The notes: generated by a model not told the origin, from the letters alone. 64,000 nt of DNA from Turritopsis dohrnii (GCA_027922465.2 BQMF02000645.1:62001-126000); one strand, 5' to 3'. Counted from the stretch's first letter, positions 12,539 through 24,297 are shown. Translations and numbers: made by a program.

Positions 12539-14310
12539 TTTCAGATTTCTTTAATGCACATTTAAACGTCATATATGACTTCTTCTCTCGGATATCAATG
12601 GGAATATTGTTCCAAATATGGGCAGCCCTGTATCTAAATGATCGTTTGTAGTTTACATAACAAAATGATGGAAGGTCGATTTTCAACACATTTCGTGTGA
12701 CTTTTGGAGAGGAAGATTTTGTAATCAGATTTTTTAATAACGGCGAGGCGAGATCATTGTAAATTTTGTAGATTTTTGCACGAAATGCTTCTTTTGTAGT
12801 ATTCTATAATGGGGATCTAAACTGCTTGCTGAAGAACTGGATGGTCTGGAGTAGACTTTTAACACTATGTATGAAGCGTGCAGCACGAATGTGTATCTTC
12901 TCAACTGTGGCCATAGCAGTCGGAGAACAGTAAACCCCAAGAACAAATTCCATATAACACAGATGGTAAGATGCCCTGATGATAGATGATGGACGACCTT
13001 GGCTTAGTCATGCTCCTCATCTGGAACAACTTCTCTAATTTAGAGCCATAACTTCTGCATAGATTCTGAGCGTATATCTCCCAAGATAGCTTATCATCAA
13101 TTGTTGTACCTCCGCATTTTGAAGATTGTATTATGGATATATTCTTCCCATTGATCTCAACTTTCGACAATGGCCAAATCAATCCATGCTTGGAAATGAC
13201 AATAATCTTGCATTTGTCAAGATGAAGTGTCAAAAAATTACGTGGTTTTTTGGCATTTTCTTGAATACCATTTAGTACCACGTCTACGGAATCACCACAA
13301 GATTGGACAACTGAGTCGTCAGCAAACTGATCTACGTCACACTTTAGGTTCTCAGGCATATCATTAACATTCATCGAAAAACTAGGGGTCCAATTAGTGA
13401 TCCTTGTGGGACACCAAAGTCCGCGTTTGCATCCTTTGTACTGGCTCCATTTACAACAGTGTATGGTTTTCTTTTAGAACGATAGCTTTGAAGGTATTCC
13501 AAAAAGATCCCTTATAATCCACATGCACCAAGTTTTTTTTTTAGTGCTTGGTGACAAACACTGTGAAACGCTTTTCGGAAATCGACGAATAATATTCCAA
13601 CCACTCGACCTGCATCAACATTGCTCTGTCTTGTGCAGTTGGGCGTCATTTGTGGATCTCACAGGCCTAAATCCCTATTGATGCTCACTCTGAATGTTGT
13701 GTGGCGGATATGATTTTTTTAATTCTGCGCAAATAAGATGTTCGCTTATTTTACTTGGAACTGAGAGTAGAGATATTAGTCTGTAGTTGGAACAGCTAGT
13801 TTCACTCCCTCTTTTATAAATTGCGGTGACTCTGGCAGTCTTCCAGAAACTTCGGAATGTTACAATACTCAAATTGCGTTGCACAACTCTTTATAAGTTT
13901 TGGATTGAGATTTCCTCATGCAATGTCAAATCATTTGGTGTTATATCATCTGCTCCGCACCAGGCTTGACTGTAGATCGAAAGGATTTTCTAAGCAGCTC
14001 TTGATTCAGATCTATTTCAGAAATAGTCGGTGTAACACGATAGATGAATTGGTGGTTCTGTCCTTCAAAGGTTTGGTCTGTAGTTGCAAGATGTTTGCCC
14101 ACATTGTCAAAAAAGTCAGTCTTTAAATTGGCTTTATCAATGTCATTTGTAATGTTTAAGTTGTTATGATGATCAACTTATGGGTCAATTTTCTGCACGA
14201 CACTGCACCCCTAAAATCTTTGGAACCTTTTCCAAAAAATTTTAACTGTGTTCAACATTCCAAATTCATTCCTCCATTGTCTTGATAAAGCTGTAACAGA
14301 GCGTAATTTC
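12055..14310 (-). pseudogene. Old 5'-truncated LINE, copy in unit A
   Basis: Reading leftwards: a linker and RT N-terminal part (13,675-14,130, with KTARVTAIYKRG), then FRKAFH-like sequence, then QFADDSVV with the FADD active site at 13,315-13,326, CKIIVISK and the thumb region, then FRYRAAHIWNNIPIDI near 12,620. The 3'UTR (about 12,060-12,540) contains an (AAT)n run at 12,498-12,538, and the 3' tail is an ATTATTATT tract near 12,060. There are many frameshifts. The same element, with the same 5' truncation, is in unit B, so it was inserted before the segmental duplication. Confidence 0.8.
12498..12538. repeat. (AAT)n microsatellite
   Basis: Perfect trinucleotide run inside the LINE 3'UTR. 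It is absent at the same place in the unit B copy (about 21,945-21,965), so it expanded after the duplication. Confidence 0.9.
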
Positions 14311-14528
14311 ACATTTCCAAACTTAGAAAATGCTTAAAATTGCAAGGCAATCAAATAAGTGAACTATCAATGAAGTACTTAAAAAAATATTTAATATGGG
14401 ATTACCATTCCAAAGTGCTCTAGAACATCTAGCACCAGTTCATTTAATTCATCTTGCTTATAACTATTGGTGTTCTGAATTTCAAACAACGAGCACCGGT
14501 GGATGGACAGATATGTGTGGTGGAACAT

Positions 14529-14804
14529 TATTATTATTATTATTATTAAATGTATTTCAGGGATCCATAAAATGGCTTTTCACCCAATAAAAAATATAAC
14601 AATAGATAAATACAATACAATACAATATAGTTAGTTAAAATTGGTATTCATCGTTAAAATAAACTACATAAGAAGTCAGACAAGAAATAGACTCGCTGAT
14701 GTTGCCAGGGCTGAAATAACTGGTGTTGGTATGATTCCAATTGATCAATAGACCTGATATTGGAAAATATCGGAAAGAAAAAAAAAATCACCACAGGGAC
14801 TATG
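14529..14804 (-). mobile_element. 5'-truncated LINE 3' tail
   Basis: This 0.28 kb is missing from the matching positions in units A and C (compare 24,281-24,285). It starts with a (TTA)n run at its left end, which is the (TAA)n tail of a minus-strand LINE. No coding sequence remains. It splits the candidate exon of unit B. Confidence 0.65.
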
Positions 14805-15173
14805 ATCATCTCCTTAATAACACTGAAGAAATATTTTGATGATTTGTTGCTTCTTACTTTAAGGTCCTGAAGCTTTGGAACCACTCATGCTTTTAAATTC
14901 AGGAAAAAAGATTTGGAATTTTAAAGTACTTCTCTGTTAAAACAGTTCGAGCTTTGAGCAAACACTTGAACTTTAACATGAAAATAAAGCTCTAAAGAAA
15001 GGTCCACTTTTGTCACGTCCAAAACAAACACGGGCTTAATTGGCTAATGTTTCCAAAGCACATGCACTTCAGCATTTATAGGAGAACTTTCAGAATCCCA
15101 TAAATTTCATAAGATTAGCAACAACACAATTGATGAAATACTACTACGCGAAAAACCAAAAGATGTTATTTAC

Positions 15174-15299
15174 CTTTCTGCAGAAAAGCATTTCCTAAAT
15201 CAGCCATTGTCAACAAAGTAACTGGGTGTTCATCTCCAAGAATGGACTTCTGTGATTGTAACGCATTAGTCAATAGATTTATTGCCACTTCAAAATCAC
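15174..15299 (-). CDS. TPR exon, outlier 2 (unit B)
   Basis: 126 bp, phase 1-1, GTAAAT donor and AG acceptor. It is open and encodes GDFEVAINLLTNALQSQ with core LGDEHPVTLLTM and end LGNAFLQKG. It is the positional homologue of the 2838 and 24,650 exons. D-to-V after HP is unusual among the copies. Confidence 0.8.
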
Positions 15300-15670
15300 C
15301 TAAAAATTGATAAAAAAAACATCAAAAAAAGTTCGCAAAACAAATTGACTTAATACACAATCTCTACTAGGGTAACCATACGCAGTTTACCAAATTTTAT
15401 CACCTCTCAAGTTACTCTATTAAATTTCAGGAACAGCAACAATGATGTGAATGTGACACACATTATTTAACTCAATAATTTGAAAGAAAACTCATATAAC
15501 TACTGTTAGGAAGTTTATATGTGCACAATTTAGGCAAAAAGATGTTTTCCATAACGTCCTTATAGGAGAATTAACATAAAAAAAAAGAACTGTCAGATAG
15601 AACCATTTATTTTATGAAAAAATTTATTACACCAACTAATTTATGAAACAATGGTACTCAATAAATTTTC

Positions 15671-16268
15671 AACCAGTATTAACATTACGAAAATTGAAAA
15701 CCACACTACCCAGTTTAAAACCAACAACCAAAATGGAGCTTCAAAGTCGATTAGTATACAAAATAACGTGTCCAAGATGTAAGTCTTGCTATGTTGGTCA
15801 AACCAGACGACATTTGCTAAGTCGATTCAGAGAGCACCGAAATAATAAGAAGGGTTCCGTTTTCACACATTTTAGAGAGTGCATTTCCGAGAAACCGTCC
15901 ATCCAGGATACGGAGATAATTGCGTCAGGAATTCGTGACCTTGAACATTTATTGACGATAGAAGCCTTATTTATTCGTCAGCTCAAACCAAGTCTTAATA
16001 CGAAGGACGAGTTCAGGAGTCGGGAACTGATCATCAAAATCTGACAATGCTATGATATTTTAATTTTCATTGTCGCTGAATGTTAGCCTTGGGAATATTT
16101 TAATAAAATACTGTATTATATATATATATATATATCAATTAGCACCTTTTACTTTTAGCTGTTCATAATTTAATTTTTAACAAAATGTTTTTTAGTTGAT
16201 TGAGAATGATCGAGATGATCGAAATATATTTCCAAAAATTTTTACATTGTCGTTTTATCTTTTGATAT
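15671..16268 (+). mobile_element. Penelope-like element fragment with GIY-YIG endonuclease
   Basis: A 598-bp insertion flanked by an 11-bp duplication AATAAATTTTC (15,660-15,670 and 16,269-16,279). The frame (open to 16,044) starts with LRKLKTTLPSLKP, then LVYKITCPRC and CYVGQTRRHLLSRFREH, and ends LLTIEALFIRQLKPSLNTKD. This is the C-terminal GIY-YIG nuclease of Penelope-like retroelements, with its zinc-binding CPxC insert, the invariant Arg/His segment, and the Glu and Asn of the active site. The reverse transcriptase part is missing by 5' truncation. The ATG at 15,643 lies in host sequence, so the frame opens there only by chance. A (TA)n tract lies near 16,120-16,134. Confidence 0.9.
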
Positions 16269-17109
16269 AATAAATTTTCTGTCAAATCAAAGTTCAATCA
16301 GTCACTTTTATGATAGGACTGACTACAACATTGAGAGCCTTATAGAAGATGGAAATCTGCAAAGTAACTAGTTTTCATGAAATTTGTCACTAAACATTTC
16401 GCGGAAAAGAAAAAATTTGCAACACTCATAAGGTTCTGATAATTCAAATTTCACATGTAAGAGGCAATGGTACGTACACGATTTTTTTTATCAGCAATCA
16501 AAGTTTGACGTTAGTAGTAATAATGCTAAAAAATGACCAGTTTTTAGTAGCACTGTTGCTTAATAGCCAATTTCTGAGAAATTTAGGCAAAGTCTGGAAG
16601 TGATATCTTCAGATTGTGTTTTTTTTAGATATTTGGTGCACAACAATGTAAACAGGCACCTGTCAATTTTATTTTAAAAAAATCCTATCAGTTCTGTAGA
16701 AATTTGGTCTGAAATATTGGCATTTTTGGGGCAAATTTGCAACATTCAATGAAAGTGCTACTTTAAATGTTAGATTTGCTAATTATATAATGTAACAGGC
16801 TCGTCCTTTGATATTTTCTTTAGCTATGGTCAAAATTCTACCACGAATTGAGGTCAAACCAAACACGAGACAATGTTTCACTTACTCTTAAAATTCTACC
16901 TTACTTATATAAAGATAAAACCATGTGGTCAGGTCATGATATGGATACAGAAACTCAAAAGTAGCCTTGGAAAGCCAAATTTTGCAAAGTTTTTTACGTA
17001 GCTACCAACTGTTTTTACCTAGCAACAGCACTGCGAAAGCCATTAATTTGAAGTGTAAATGAGCTTTGAAGTTATAGAAGTTGTAAAGGAAAAATTTACA
17101 CACAAATTC

Positions 17110-18680
17110 CAAAAATTATCAAAATAGTTCAGCCATGTTCCATTGCACTTAGGACTTTTTGAGTTTCTTCTTTTGAAGGAGATAGATGTGCCCTTTGATT
17201 GACTGGTGTTGGTGAATTAATCTGACACAAAATATCATGGTTGGAGTAAGGATGGGGCATCTGGTCATTTAAAGGAGTTCCTTCTGGGAAGTTACGTTGA
17301 AATCTTCATGATCAGTCATCTAAAGAAAAACACATAAATCAAACCTGTGATATTATTCTCAGTTCAGGTACTTATTTGATAATTCTTTTAATGAGCTTTA
17401 ATATTTTTACATTTTGTACCACCCTTGCATACCATTTTCCAAAATATAAATCCACAACCCAGTCATTGAGTTGCCAATCTGACACCAGATCCCTTGCAGT
17501 CTGTTCAATACATTGGATTTCGTTTTCATTATCATCTTCCTAATCAAATGCATCATGCATTTTATCATTATTCCTAAAACTCCTTGCTTTTCCCTTATGG
17601 TTGCTCCATCTATTAGCCAAAAATGATAACAGGTATAAAATATACACCTTGCGAACATAATGAAAACTTTCATGTTGATTTAGCAAAAACAGATGTAAAT
17701 TATAATAAATGATAACTAAAACAGTTTTTAGTTAAAAAGGTTTTTTTGTTATTCAATGACTTGCCTTAAGAAAAGTAAACGGATTTGCTGTCTTTTTACA
17801 TCGTCCGTTGGCTTCAACTTCGGTCTTAGTTGTTGATGGACCAGTTCAGGGTTCATGTTCTTTCCACATTCTTTCCCAGCCAAAAACATCTGCATTAACA
17901 ATCGTTTTTGCTATGTAGAGTAATGAAAGACGTTTCTTCTTAACAAGGCCCATCCAGGTGAATGTGTAAAGTTCTCTCATTTGACATCAATGAGTGAACT
18001 GCAAGATGGAAGATTAGGTGTCAAAGAACTTTGGGTCGTTGCCTTTACTTTATTTATGTGTGAATATCGTGTCTTCCCTATCATGGACGTTGGTGAAGAT
18101 TGCTTCAAGGTGTGCTTTTCAGCCATCAAATGTTTTGTAAATAAGCACGAAGGTAAAGAAACTACTGCTTCCCCAAAAAAGTCATAATTATAAAATTTTG
18201 TCACTTATTAATAACAGAACACCGAAGCAAAAAATGTATGTGAGTTTGTAAGACATACAAGGAAAACCTGCAAAAAGGTGAATTGCATCTTTTAGTAAAA
18301 GAGTTAATCCTACATGACCAGGATTACCTTTCTTAAAAATTTCGAATGACACCATCAATTTATGACCTCCATACATCCTCCATACATTGAGAAGCATGTA
18401 AATTTTATTTCCATGTAATTGTTGTGGAAAACTTTGTGACTGTGACACATGTTCTGATGCCATTTTCATTCCAGCGTCTTTGCATAAATTTATTTCTTTA
18501 TGCTGAACTAGCAAATTAATAATGCTTTCATTGGTTAGGGAAAAAGTTTCACTTTTTTTCCGTCGAAGTCGATCGCGGAATGATTCACAACATTGCGCAA
18601 AAATGATACTGGGCATGCTTAGCGGCGAGAAAGTTCGCGTCACTCGAAAAAGTGGAAATCCGCATTATAGGCTAAGCATT
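17110..18680 (-). pseudogene. Decayed multi-exon gene remnant (unit B copy)
   Basis: The better preserved of two long copies. Reading leftwards on the minus strand: a cysteine/histidine-poor segment with NLLVQHKEINLCKD (about 18,520), then MNPELVHQQLRPKLKP with RQQIRLLFLRQ (about 17,770-17,855), then LNDWVVDLYFGKWYARVV (about 17,430-17,485), then ILCQINSPTP and SLSKEETQKVLS (about 17,150-17,225). The order looks like exons of one gene, but stops occur in and between the segments. I do not assign a function. It sits between the two TPR exons of the unit, so it may be an intron passenger that was duplicated with it. Confidence 0.35.
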
Positions 18681-18777
18681 TATACTGAAATTTTTAGACT
18701 TGCTTTAATTACTTCGGATTACCAACATCTCAATTGATGAAATACTAATGCGTGAACAACCCGAAGACGTTATTTAC

Positions 18778-18903
18778 CTTTCTCCACCAGAGCACCTCCT
18801 AAATAAGTCATTGCCGACAAAGTATCTGGGTGTTCATCTCCAAGAACAGACTTTTTTGATTGTAACTCCTTGGTGAATAGATTTATCGCCATTTCAAAAT
18901 CAT
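18778..18903 (-). CDS. TPR exon, outlier 3 (unit B)
   Basis: 126 bp, phase 1-1, open. It starts DDFEMAINLFTKELQSKK and ends LGGALVEKG after LSAMTY. Donor GTAAAT; the acceptor side reads AG before ATGATTTT. Its unit A partner (about 11,760) is decayed. Confidence 0.8.
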
Positions 18904-19629
18904 CTGAAAGATAATGAAAAAAATCACAAAGAGTTAGCAAAAGAAATTCAATTGCTACATAATCTCTACTAGAGTAACCATACAAAGTTTACCAAATTTT
19001 ATCACTTTTCAAGTTATTCTATTAAATTTCAGGAACAGCAACAATGATGTGAATGTGACACACATTATTTAACTCAATAATTTGAGAGAAAACTCATATA
19101 ACTACTGTTATTAAGTTTACATGTGCACCATTTAGGCAAAAAGATGTTATCCATGACGTCTTTATAGGAGAATAACATCAAAAATATAACTATCAAATAA
19201 AAAATTTCTTCGTATTTCTAAAAATTATTTAAAAACTTTTGAAAAAATTGGTACTCAAAAAATGACTTTACTGTTAATGTCAATTATAATAATTATTATT
19301 TTTGTTATTGTTATTATTATTATTATAAAGTTTATTTGTTAAAGAAAGTCTGAAATAAATATGCAATATATACATAATATAGAACGCAGTGCCAAGCACT
19401 GATGTCGACCAACCATGAAAAAAAACAAAAAGTAAAACCAGTTGAGAGTTCGAAACTGAGAGTTGAAAATTGAAAAGTCAAACAGAAAATTACTCCAAAA
19501 ATTTGAAAATGCAACGTATGCGCAGTTAGAATTAGGGCAATGTAAGCTAGTGGGTTATTCCTGACCTGAAAGTCGGATATACTTGAAAACATCAAAATTT
19601 TGATAAAAATAAAATCTAATCAACAAGAT

Positions 19630-21862
19630 GCCCTTATGGGCAGAAGGATTTCTGCAAAATCAGCTGAAGTATGAAAATGACTAACAATAACATTCTTGAA
19701 ACTTGAAAGATTTTGAATGATTGAACAATACAATACAACATTGACTGCTCCTCAGTGTAGACTGCACACAGCAGGTGGGGATTGTGACACACAAATTAAA
19801 ATGAGCTTTGTTATTGAAATTTTGAAGTTAAATATGTTCAAACAGCTGGCCAAAGGTGTGCTACCAGTGAAAATTTTCATGAATAAATGATTTGAAATTA
19901 TATGTTGACTCTTTTGAATGTTTGAATGAGAGTGAGAAATGTAAAAAGTACTCTTATATATAATTACATAAACATACACAAATTATATATAAAAGAAACA
20001 CATGACATAACAATCAACCCAAAATGACCTAATTTAATCTAACAAAATAGAAGAAAAGTTTATAAAAATTCTTTTAGAAATTCGAAAAGGTTGAATGATC
20101 TTTACAAGGCATGCCAAAAGTGTAATTGATACTATGTAAAACTTTATTGCATATATATATACATCTGAATGACATGAAACATTGTTTATTTTGGGTATAC
20201 AACATACGATTAAGTTTATATTGATCTTTTCTGATATCACAGTGATTACGTATGAAAATCATGTAATATGCTTTAAACATTTGATATGTACTTCCAATCT
20301 TCTTAATTATATACAAACAGAATTTCCAATGTTGCAAATACAAAAAGTAATCAAAGATCTTGATCATTAAAAGTATATGCCCTATAAATTTATACCAAAA
20401 TTTATCAACAAACAAATCAACAAACATAAAATAATAATAAATACATAATAGTTTATATGACGCTCGACCCACACACAAGCCACATACAAGCAGGAATAAA
20501 TTCACAACAGATAACACAAGCAAACACGGGTCCACACAGCACGTAAAAATTGAACACAACGTAATTGTTCATTAACAATCGTGATTAGGAAGAACATTCA
20601 TAAATAGGGGTATTGTCAGTATAACTTAACTAGAAAATCATCAATCAAAAGTGGTGCAGAGCAGACAACCACTACTTAATGTTAGAGCTGAGGAGGAAAC
20701 GGTATTAAAGTATTACAACCCAAACAAGAAATAAAAAAAAATCTTTTGTATCTAGAAAGGCTTACACATTGAAACATTTTTCCCTAATACGAACACATAG
20801 CTCTTTGACTCAAAACTTCTTACTTTACAACTTCTTAGTTAGAAAAGAATTATCACACTACAGTAGAATATTATACGTACTCCTCAGAGCTTCATAAAAG
20901 CATAATTGACACTACAAAAACTTTATTGACACTACGAACACTTTAAACTATATATACCATCAGACTATATATTTATTTACATCTGAATGAAAAATACTTA
21001 CTTTATTTTGGAATAAAGTATACAGAATAATGAGTGTACATTGATCATTTCTGATTTCAAAGTAATTACGTAAGTAAATCATACACAAACTTTAAACATT
21101 TAAGATTGCTATCAATCTTCCTTTTTACGAATGGACTAATTGCAAACAAAAAAGTTAACAAAAATTTTGATCATGAAAAATACAAAACTGAAAGTTTAAT
21201 GTTTTTTACAGGATGTGAAGTGTTTCGAATTGCATATCAAAATTAGGAAGGCTGCCCATAATTAGAGACATTGATAACCTAAAAACTACTGATCACCAAC
21301 AAAAAACAATACTGCATTTCGAAGTACTAGCTTACAAGCACATAAGCTTAAAATATAGCTAGAGTGAAACATTAAAGATATAAAAAGTGGTGCATAGTAG
21401 GCAGACAGTTGGAGCTGAGATGGAACTTAAGCTGAGCTGTACGCATCCAGAGCTTAAAAAGTATTACAGCCCACATTTGAAACAAACAATGATCTTTTTT
21501 TAGAAAAAATCTCAGACATTAATCTCAAAAACAAAACATACCTTTTCATTCTGTTTATAAAATGAAACGAAAAATCACCATTGAATCATAATAATATAAT
21601 ATAAGATAATAATAAATTACTGCTACAGATTTTATTCTTCATCTTCAGTTTTGGAAATGTGCATCTTCTTTAATTATACTGACTAAAGCTTTGGGATCCT
21701 TTTGGTTGGTTCTTTGTTGTGAGTTTCTTCGACTGAAATGCGTGACTTTGGCTTCGTGTAAACATTCGCACGAGATTTCAAAAAACCGCTAGGTTTGGAC
21801 AGTAAGAAGAAGAAAAAGAACAGAGCCGGTTTTAAGGTATTTCTTGCTTTCGCAGAAATCCA
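19630..21862. mobile_element. Unclassified 2.2 kb insertion in the old LINE
   Basis: This segment is absent from unit A, where TCTAATCAATATATGG is continuous (about 12,380). GGATTTCTGC occurs near the left end (19,646) and its reverse complement GCAGAAATCC near the right end (about 21,852), which hints at short terminal inverted repeats, but the exact ends are unclear. Inside, about 20,080-20,770 is repeated in diverged form at about 20,880-21,510. No convincing coding region is seen; the long minus-strand frames at 19,752-20,559 are low-complexity AT translations. Confidence 0.5.
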
Positions 21863-22487
21863 ATAAATATAATATGGTTAAAATAATTAAGAAAACAATA
21901 AAAAAGAACAAAAAGAAACAACTAGTTATTCTGAGTTATTCTTTGTAAAACATATTTTCTTCGTGGCATCAGATTTCTTTAATGCACATTTAAACGTCCT
22001 ACATGACTTCTTCTCTCAGATCTCAGTTGGAATATTGTTCCAAATATGGGCAGCCCTGTATTTAATCCTCGTTTATAGTCAACAAAATAAAATGATGGAA
22101 GGTCGATTTTCAACACATTTCGTGTGACTTTTGGAGAGGAAGATTTTGTAATCAGATTTTTTAATAACGGCGAGGCGAGATCATTGTAAATTTTGTAGAT
22201 TTTTGCACAAAATGCTTCTTTTGTAGTATTCTATAATGGGGATCCAAACTGCTTGCTGAAGAACTTGATGGTCTGGAGTAGACTTTTTAACACGATGTAT
22301 GAAGCATGCAGCACGAATGTGCATGTTTTCAACATTGACCATATCAGTCGGAAAACATTTACCCCAAGCAAAAATTCCATATGATAGAGATGTTAAGATG
22401 CTCTGATGATAGATGGTGGACAACGTTGGCTTAGTCATGCTCCTTATCTGGAACAACTTCTTTACTTTTGAGCCATATCTTCTACAT

Positions 22488-22821
22488 ATTTATCTTTTTA
22501 TTTATTTTTATTTGGTATTGCTAAACGTGCTTAGACTCACTCAGTTGCTACTGCAATTGCTTTCCAGGAGGGGCCACAGCTTAGGTTGGAGGCTCCGAAG
22601 TATTTGACACTCTCATGAGTGACACAAACCCAATCAAAGTCCTGTGCCTGCGCTCTTCTGGATTACCTCCTGCAACACCCGATGTATGATCTACCCAATT
22701 TCCCTCACATGGCATGGGTCGACCCTGCGCTATGGTGCATTCACTCGCGCATGATGAGTCGCCGCCAAGGGGAGTTCAACCCCGATCTCCCGCATGAAAT
22801 ACGAGAGTGATAACCACTATA
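22488..22821 (-). mobile_element. tRNA-derived SINE
   Basis: A GC-richer 334-bp insertion relative to unit A (13,062-13,066). Its right end, read on the minus strand, starts like a tRNA: TAGTGGTTATC (A box, 22,809-22,819) followed at tRNA spacing by GGGGTTGAACTCC (B box, 22,771-22,783). The intervening sequence resembles a tRNA-Val/Asp type head. A tRNA-unrelated body follows, and the left end is an A-rich AAATAAAAATAAATAAAAAG tail. Pol III internal promoter boxes plus an A-rich tail make a SINE the best reading. It is not a functional tRNA gene, because no acceptor stem closes. Confidence 0.8.
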
Positions 22822-24161
22822 GATTCTGAGCGTGTGTCTCCCAAGATAGCTGATCATCAATTATTATACCTAAGCATTTCGAAGATTGTACTATTGATAT
22901 ATTCTTCCCATCGATCGCAACTTTCGACAATTGCTCAATAAATCTATGCTTGGAAATGACAATAATCTCGCACTTGTCAGGATGATTTGTCAAAGAGTTA
23001 CGTTGTTTATTGGCATTTTCTTGAATATCATTTACTACCTCGTCTACGGAATCACCACAAGAATGGACAGTTGAGTCGTCAGCAAACTGATCTACGTCAC
23101 ACTTTAGATTCTCATGCACATCGTTAACATTCATCTAAAAACTACGGGGACCATATAGTGATCCTTGTGAGACACCAGAGGCAACGTTTGCATCCTTTAA
23201 ACTGGCTCCATTTACAACAGTGTAAGGTTTTCTATTAGCAAGATAGCTTTGAAAATATTCCAAAAAGATCTCCAATATCCCACTTGCACCAAGCTTTTTT
23301 ATTAGTTCTTGGTGACAAACACTGTCGTACGCTTTTCGGAAATCGACGATTAATACTCCAACCACTCGACCAGCATCAACATTTCGCCTCCATTTCTCTG
23401 TCTTGTGCAGTAGGGCGCCATTTGTGGATCTCAAAGACCTGTTGACGCTCACTCTGAATGTTGATATGATTTCTTTAACTGTGCACAAATAAGATGTTCA
23501 CTTATTTTACTTGGAATTGAGAGTAGAGATGTTGGTCTGTAGTTGGAACAGCTAGTTTTACTCCCCTTTTATAAATTGCAGTGACTCTAGCAGTCTTCCA
23601 GACAGTTGCGAATGTTAGAGTTCTCAAATTACGTTGTACAACTCTTTGTAAGCTACGGATTGAGATTTCCTCACGCAATGTCAAATCATTTGGCGTTATA
23701 TCATCTGCTCCGCACCAGGCTTGACTGAAGATGGAAAGGACTTTCTAAGAAGCTCTTGGTTCAGATCTATTTCGGAAATAGTTGGTGTAACACGATAGAT
23801 TAATTGGTTGTTCTGTCCTTCAAAAGTTTGGTCTGTAGTTGCAAGATGTTTGCCCACATTGGCAAAAAAGTCATTTATTAAATTGGCTTTGTCAGTGTCA
23901 TTTGTAATGTTTGAGTTGCTATAATCACCAACTAATGGGCCAATTTTCTGCACGTTACTGCACACCTGAAATCTTCTGACACTTTTCCAAAAAGTTTTAA
24001 CTGACTTCAACAATGCAAATTCATTCTTCCAATGTCTTGATAAAGCTGTAACAGAATGTAATTTCACATTTTCAAATTTAGAAAATGCTTAAAATTGCAA
24101 AGCAATCAAATAATTGAACTATCAATGAAGTACTTAAAAAAATATTTAATATGGAATATAC

Positions 24162-24297
24162 CATTCCAAAGTGCTCTAGAACATCTAGCACCAGTTCATT
24201 TAATTCATCTTGCTTATAACTTCTGGTGTTCTGAATTTCAAAGAAAGAGCACCAGTAGATGGACAGATATGTGTGGTGGAACATCTCCTTCATAACA
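24162..24297 (-). CDS. Candidate non-TPR exon of the TPR gene (best copy)
   Basis: On the minus strand an acceptor-like CCTCAG precedes an open stretch that includes FHHTYLSIYWCSFFEIQN and later KQDELNELVLDVLEHFGM, followed by a possible donor GTATAT. The 14.4 kb copy keeps the same reading (ELNELVLDVLEHFGM) but is split by a LINE tail, and the 2.3 kb copy is decayed. The LLxxFGxxY-like ending faintly recalls the COR segment of Roc-COR proteins, but this is too weak to name. The exon would end in phase 0, unlike the TPR exons, so another exon would be needed between them. Confidence 0.3.

Larger units (their letters stand above)
2250..14310. repeat. Large segmental repeat, unit A
   Basis: Unit A can be followed in the same order in unit B (14,310-24,090). 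It has a short 5' tip of an old LINE (about 2250-2285), a candidate exon copy (2290-2500), a TPR exon (2838), a shared intron block (3100-4020), a decayed gene remnant (10,050-11,640), a decayed TPR exon (about 11,760) and the old minus-strand LINE (12,055-14,310). A 6.0 kb plus-strand LINE (4017-10,048) has been inserted. Without it the unit is about 6.1 kb, close to unit B once its own insertions are removed. Confidence 0.75.
14310..24090. repeat. Large segmental repeat, unit B
   Basis: Same order as unit A: candidate exon (about 14,416-14,825), TPR exon (15,174), shared intron block, decayed gene remnant (17,110-18,680), TPR exon (18,778), old LINE (19,270-24,090). Its own insertions are a 0.28 kb LINE tail (14,529-14,804), a Penelope fragment (15,671-16,268), an unclassified 2.2 kb segment (about 19,630-21,862) and a SINE (22,488-22,821). 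Confidence 0.75.
19270..24090 (-). pseudogene. Old 5'-truncated LINE, copy in unit B, interrupted
   Basis: Orthologous to 12,055-14,310. The 3' tail lies at the (TTATTATTA) tract 19,270-19,330. RT pieces are FHHxxL-like linker (23,696-24,067), RTLTFATVWKTARVTAIYKR (23,502-23,684), VDFRKAYDSVCHQELIKKL and GVSQGSLYGP (23,135-23,488), QFADDSTVHS with FADD at 23,075-23,086, and thumb pieces at 22,181-22,456. It is broken by frameshifts, by a 2.2 kb insertion (about 19,630-21,862) and by a SINE (22,488-22,821). Confidence 0.8.

Noticed and set aside
20034..20559. Minus-strand frames of 161 and 68 residues rich in Tyr, Ile, Phe and Cys
   Set aside because: Composition is that expected from AT-rich non-coding DNA, and there is no homologous reading in the diverged second copy at 20,880-21,510.
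22413..22810. Plus-strand frames in the GC-rich island, and a real tRNA gene there
   Set aside because: The island is a SINE in minus orientation; the tRNA-like head lacks a closing acceptor stem.
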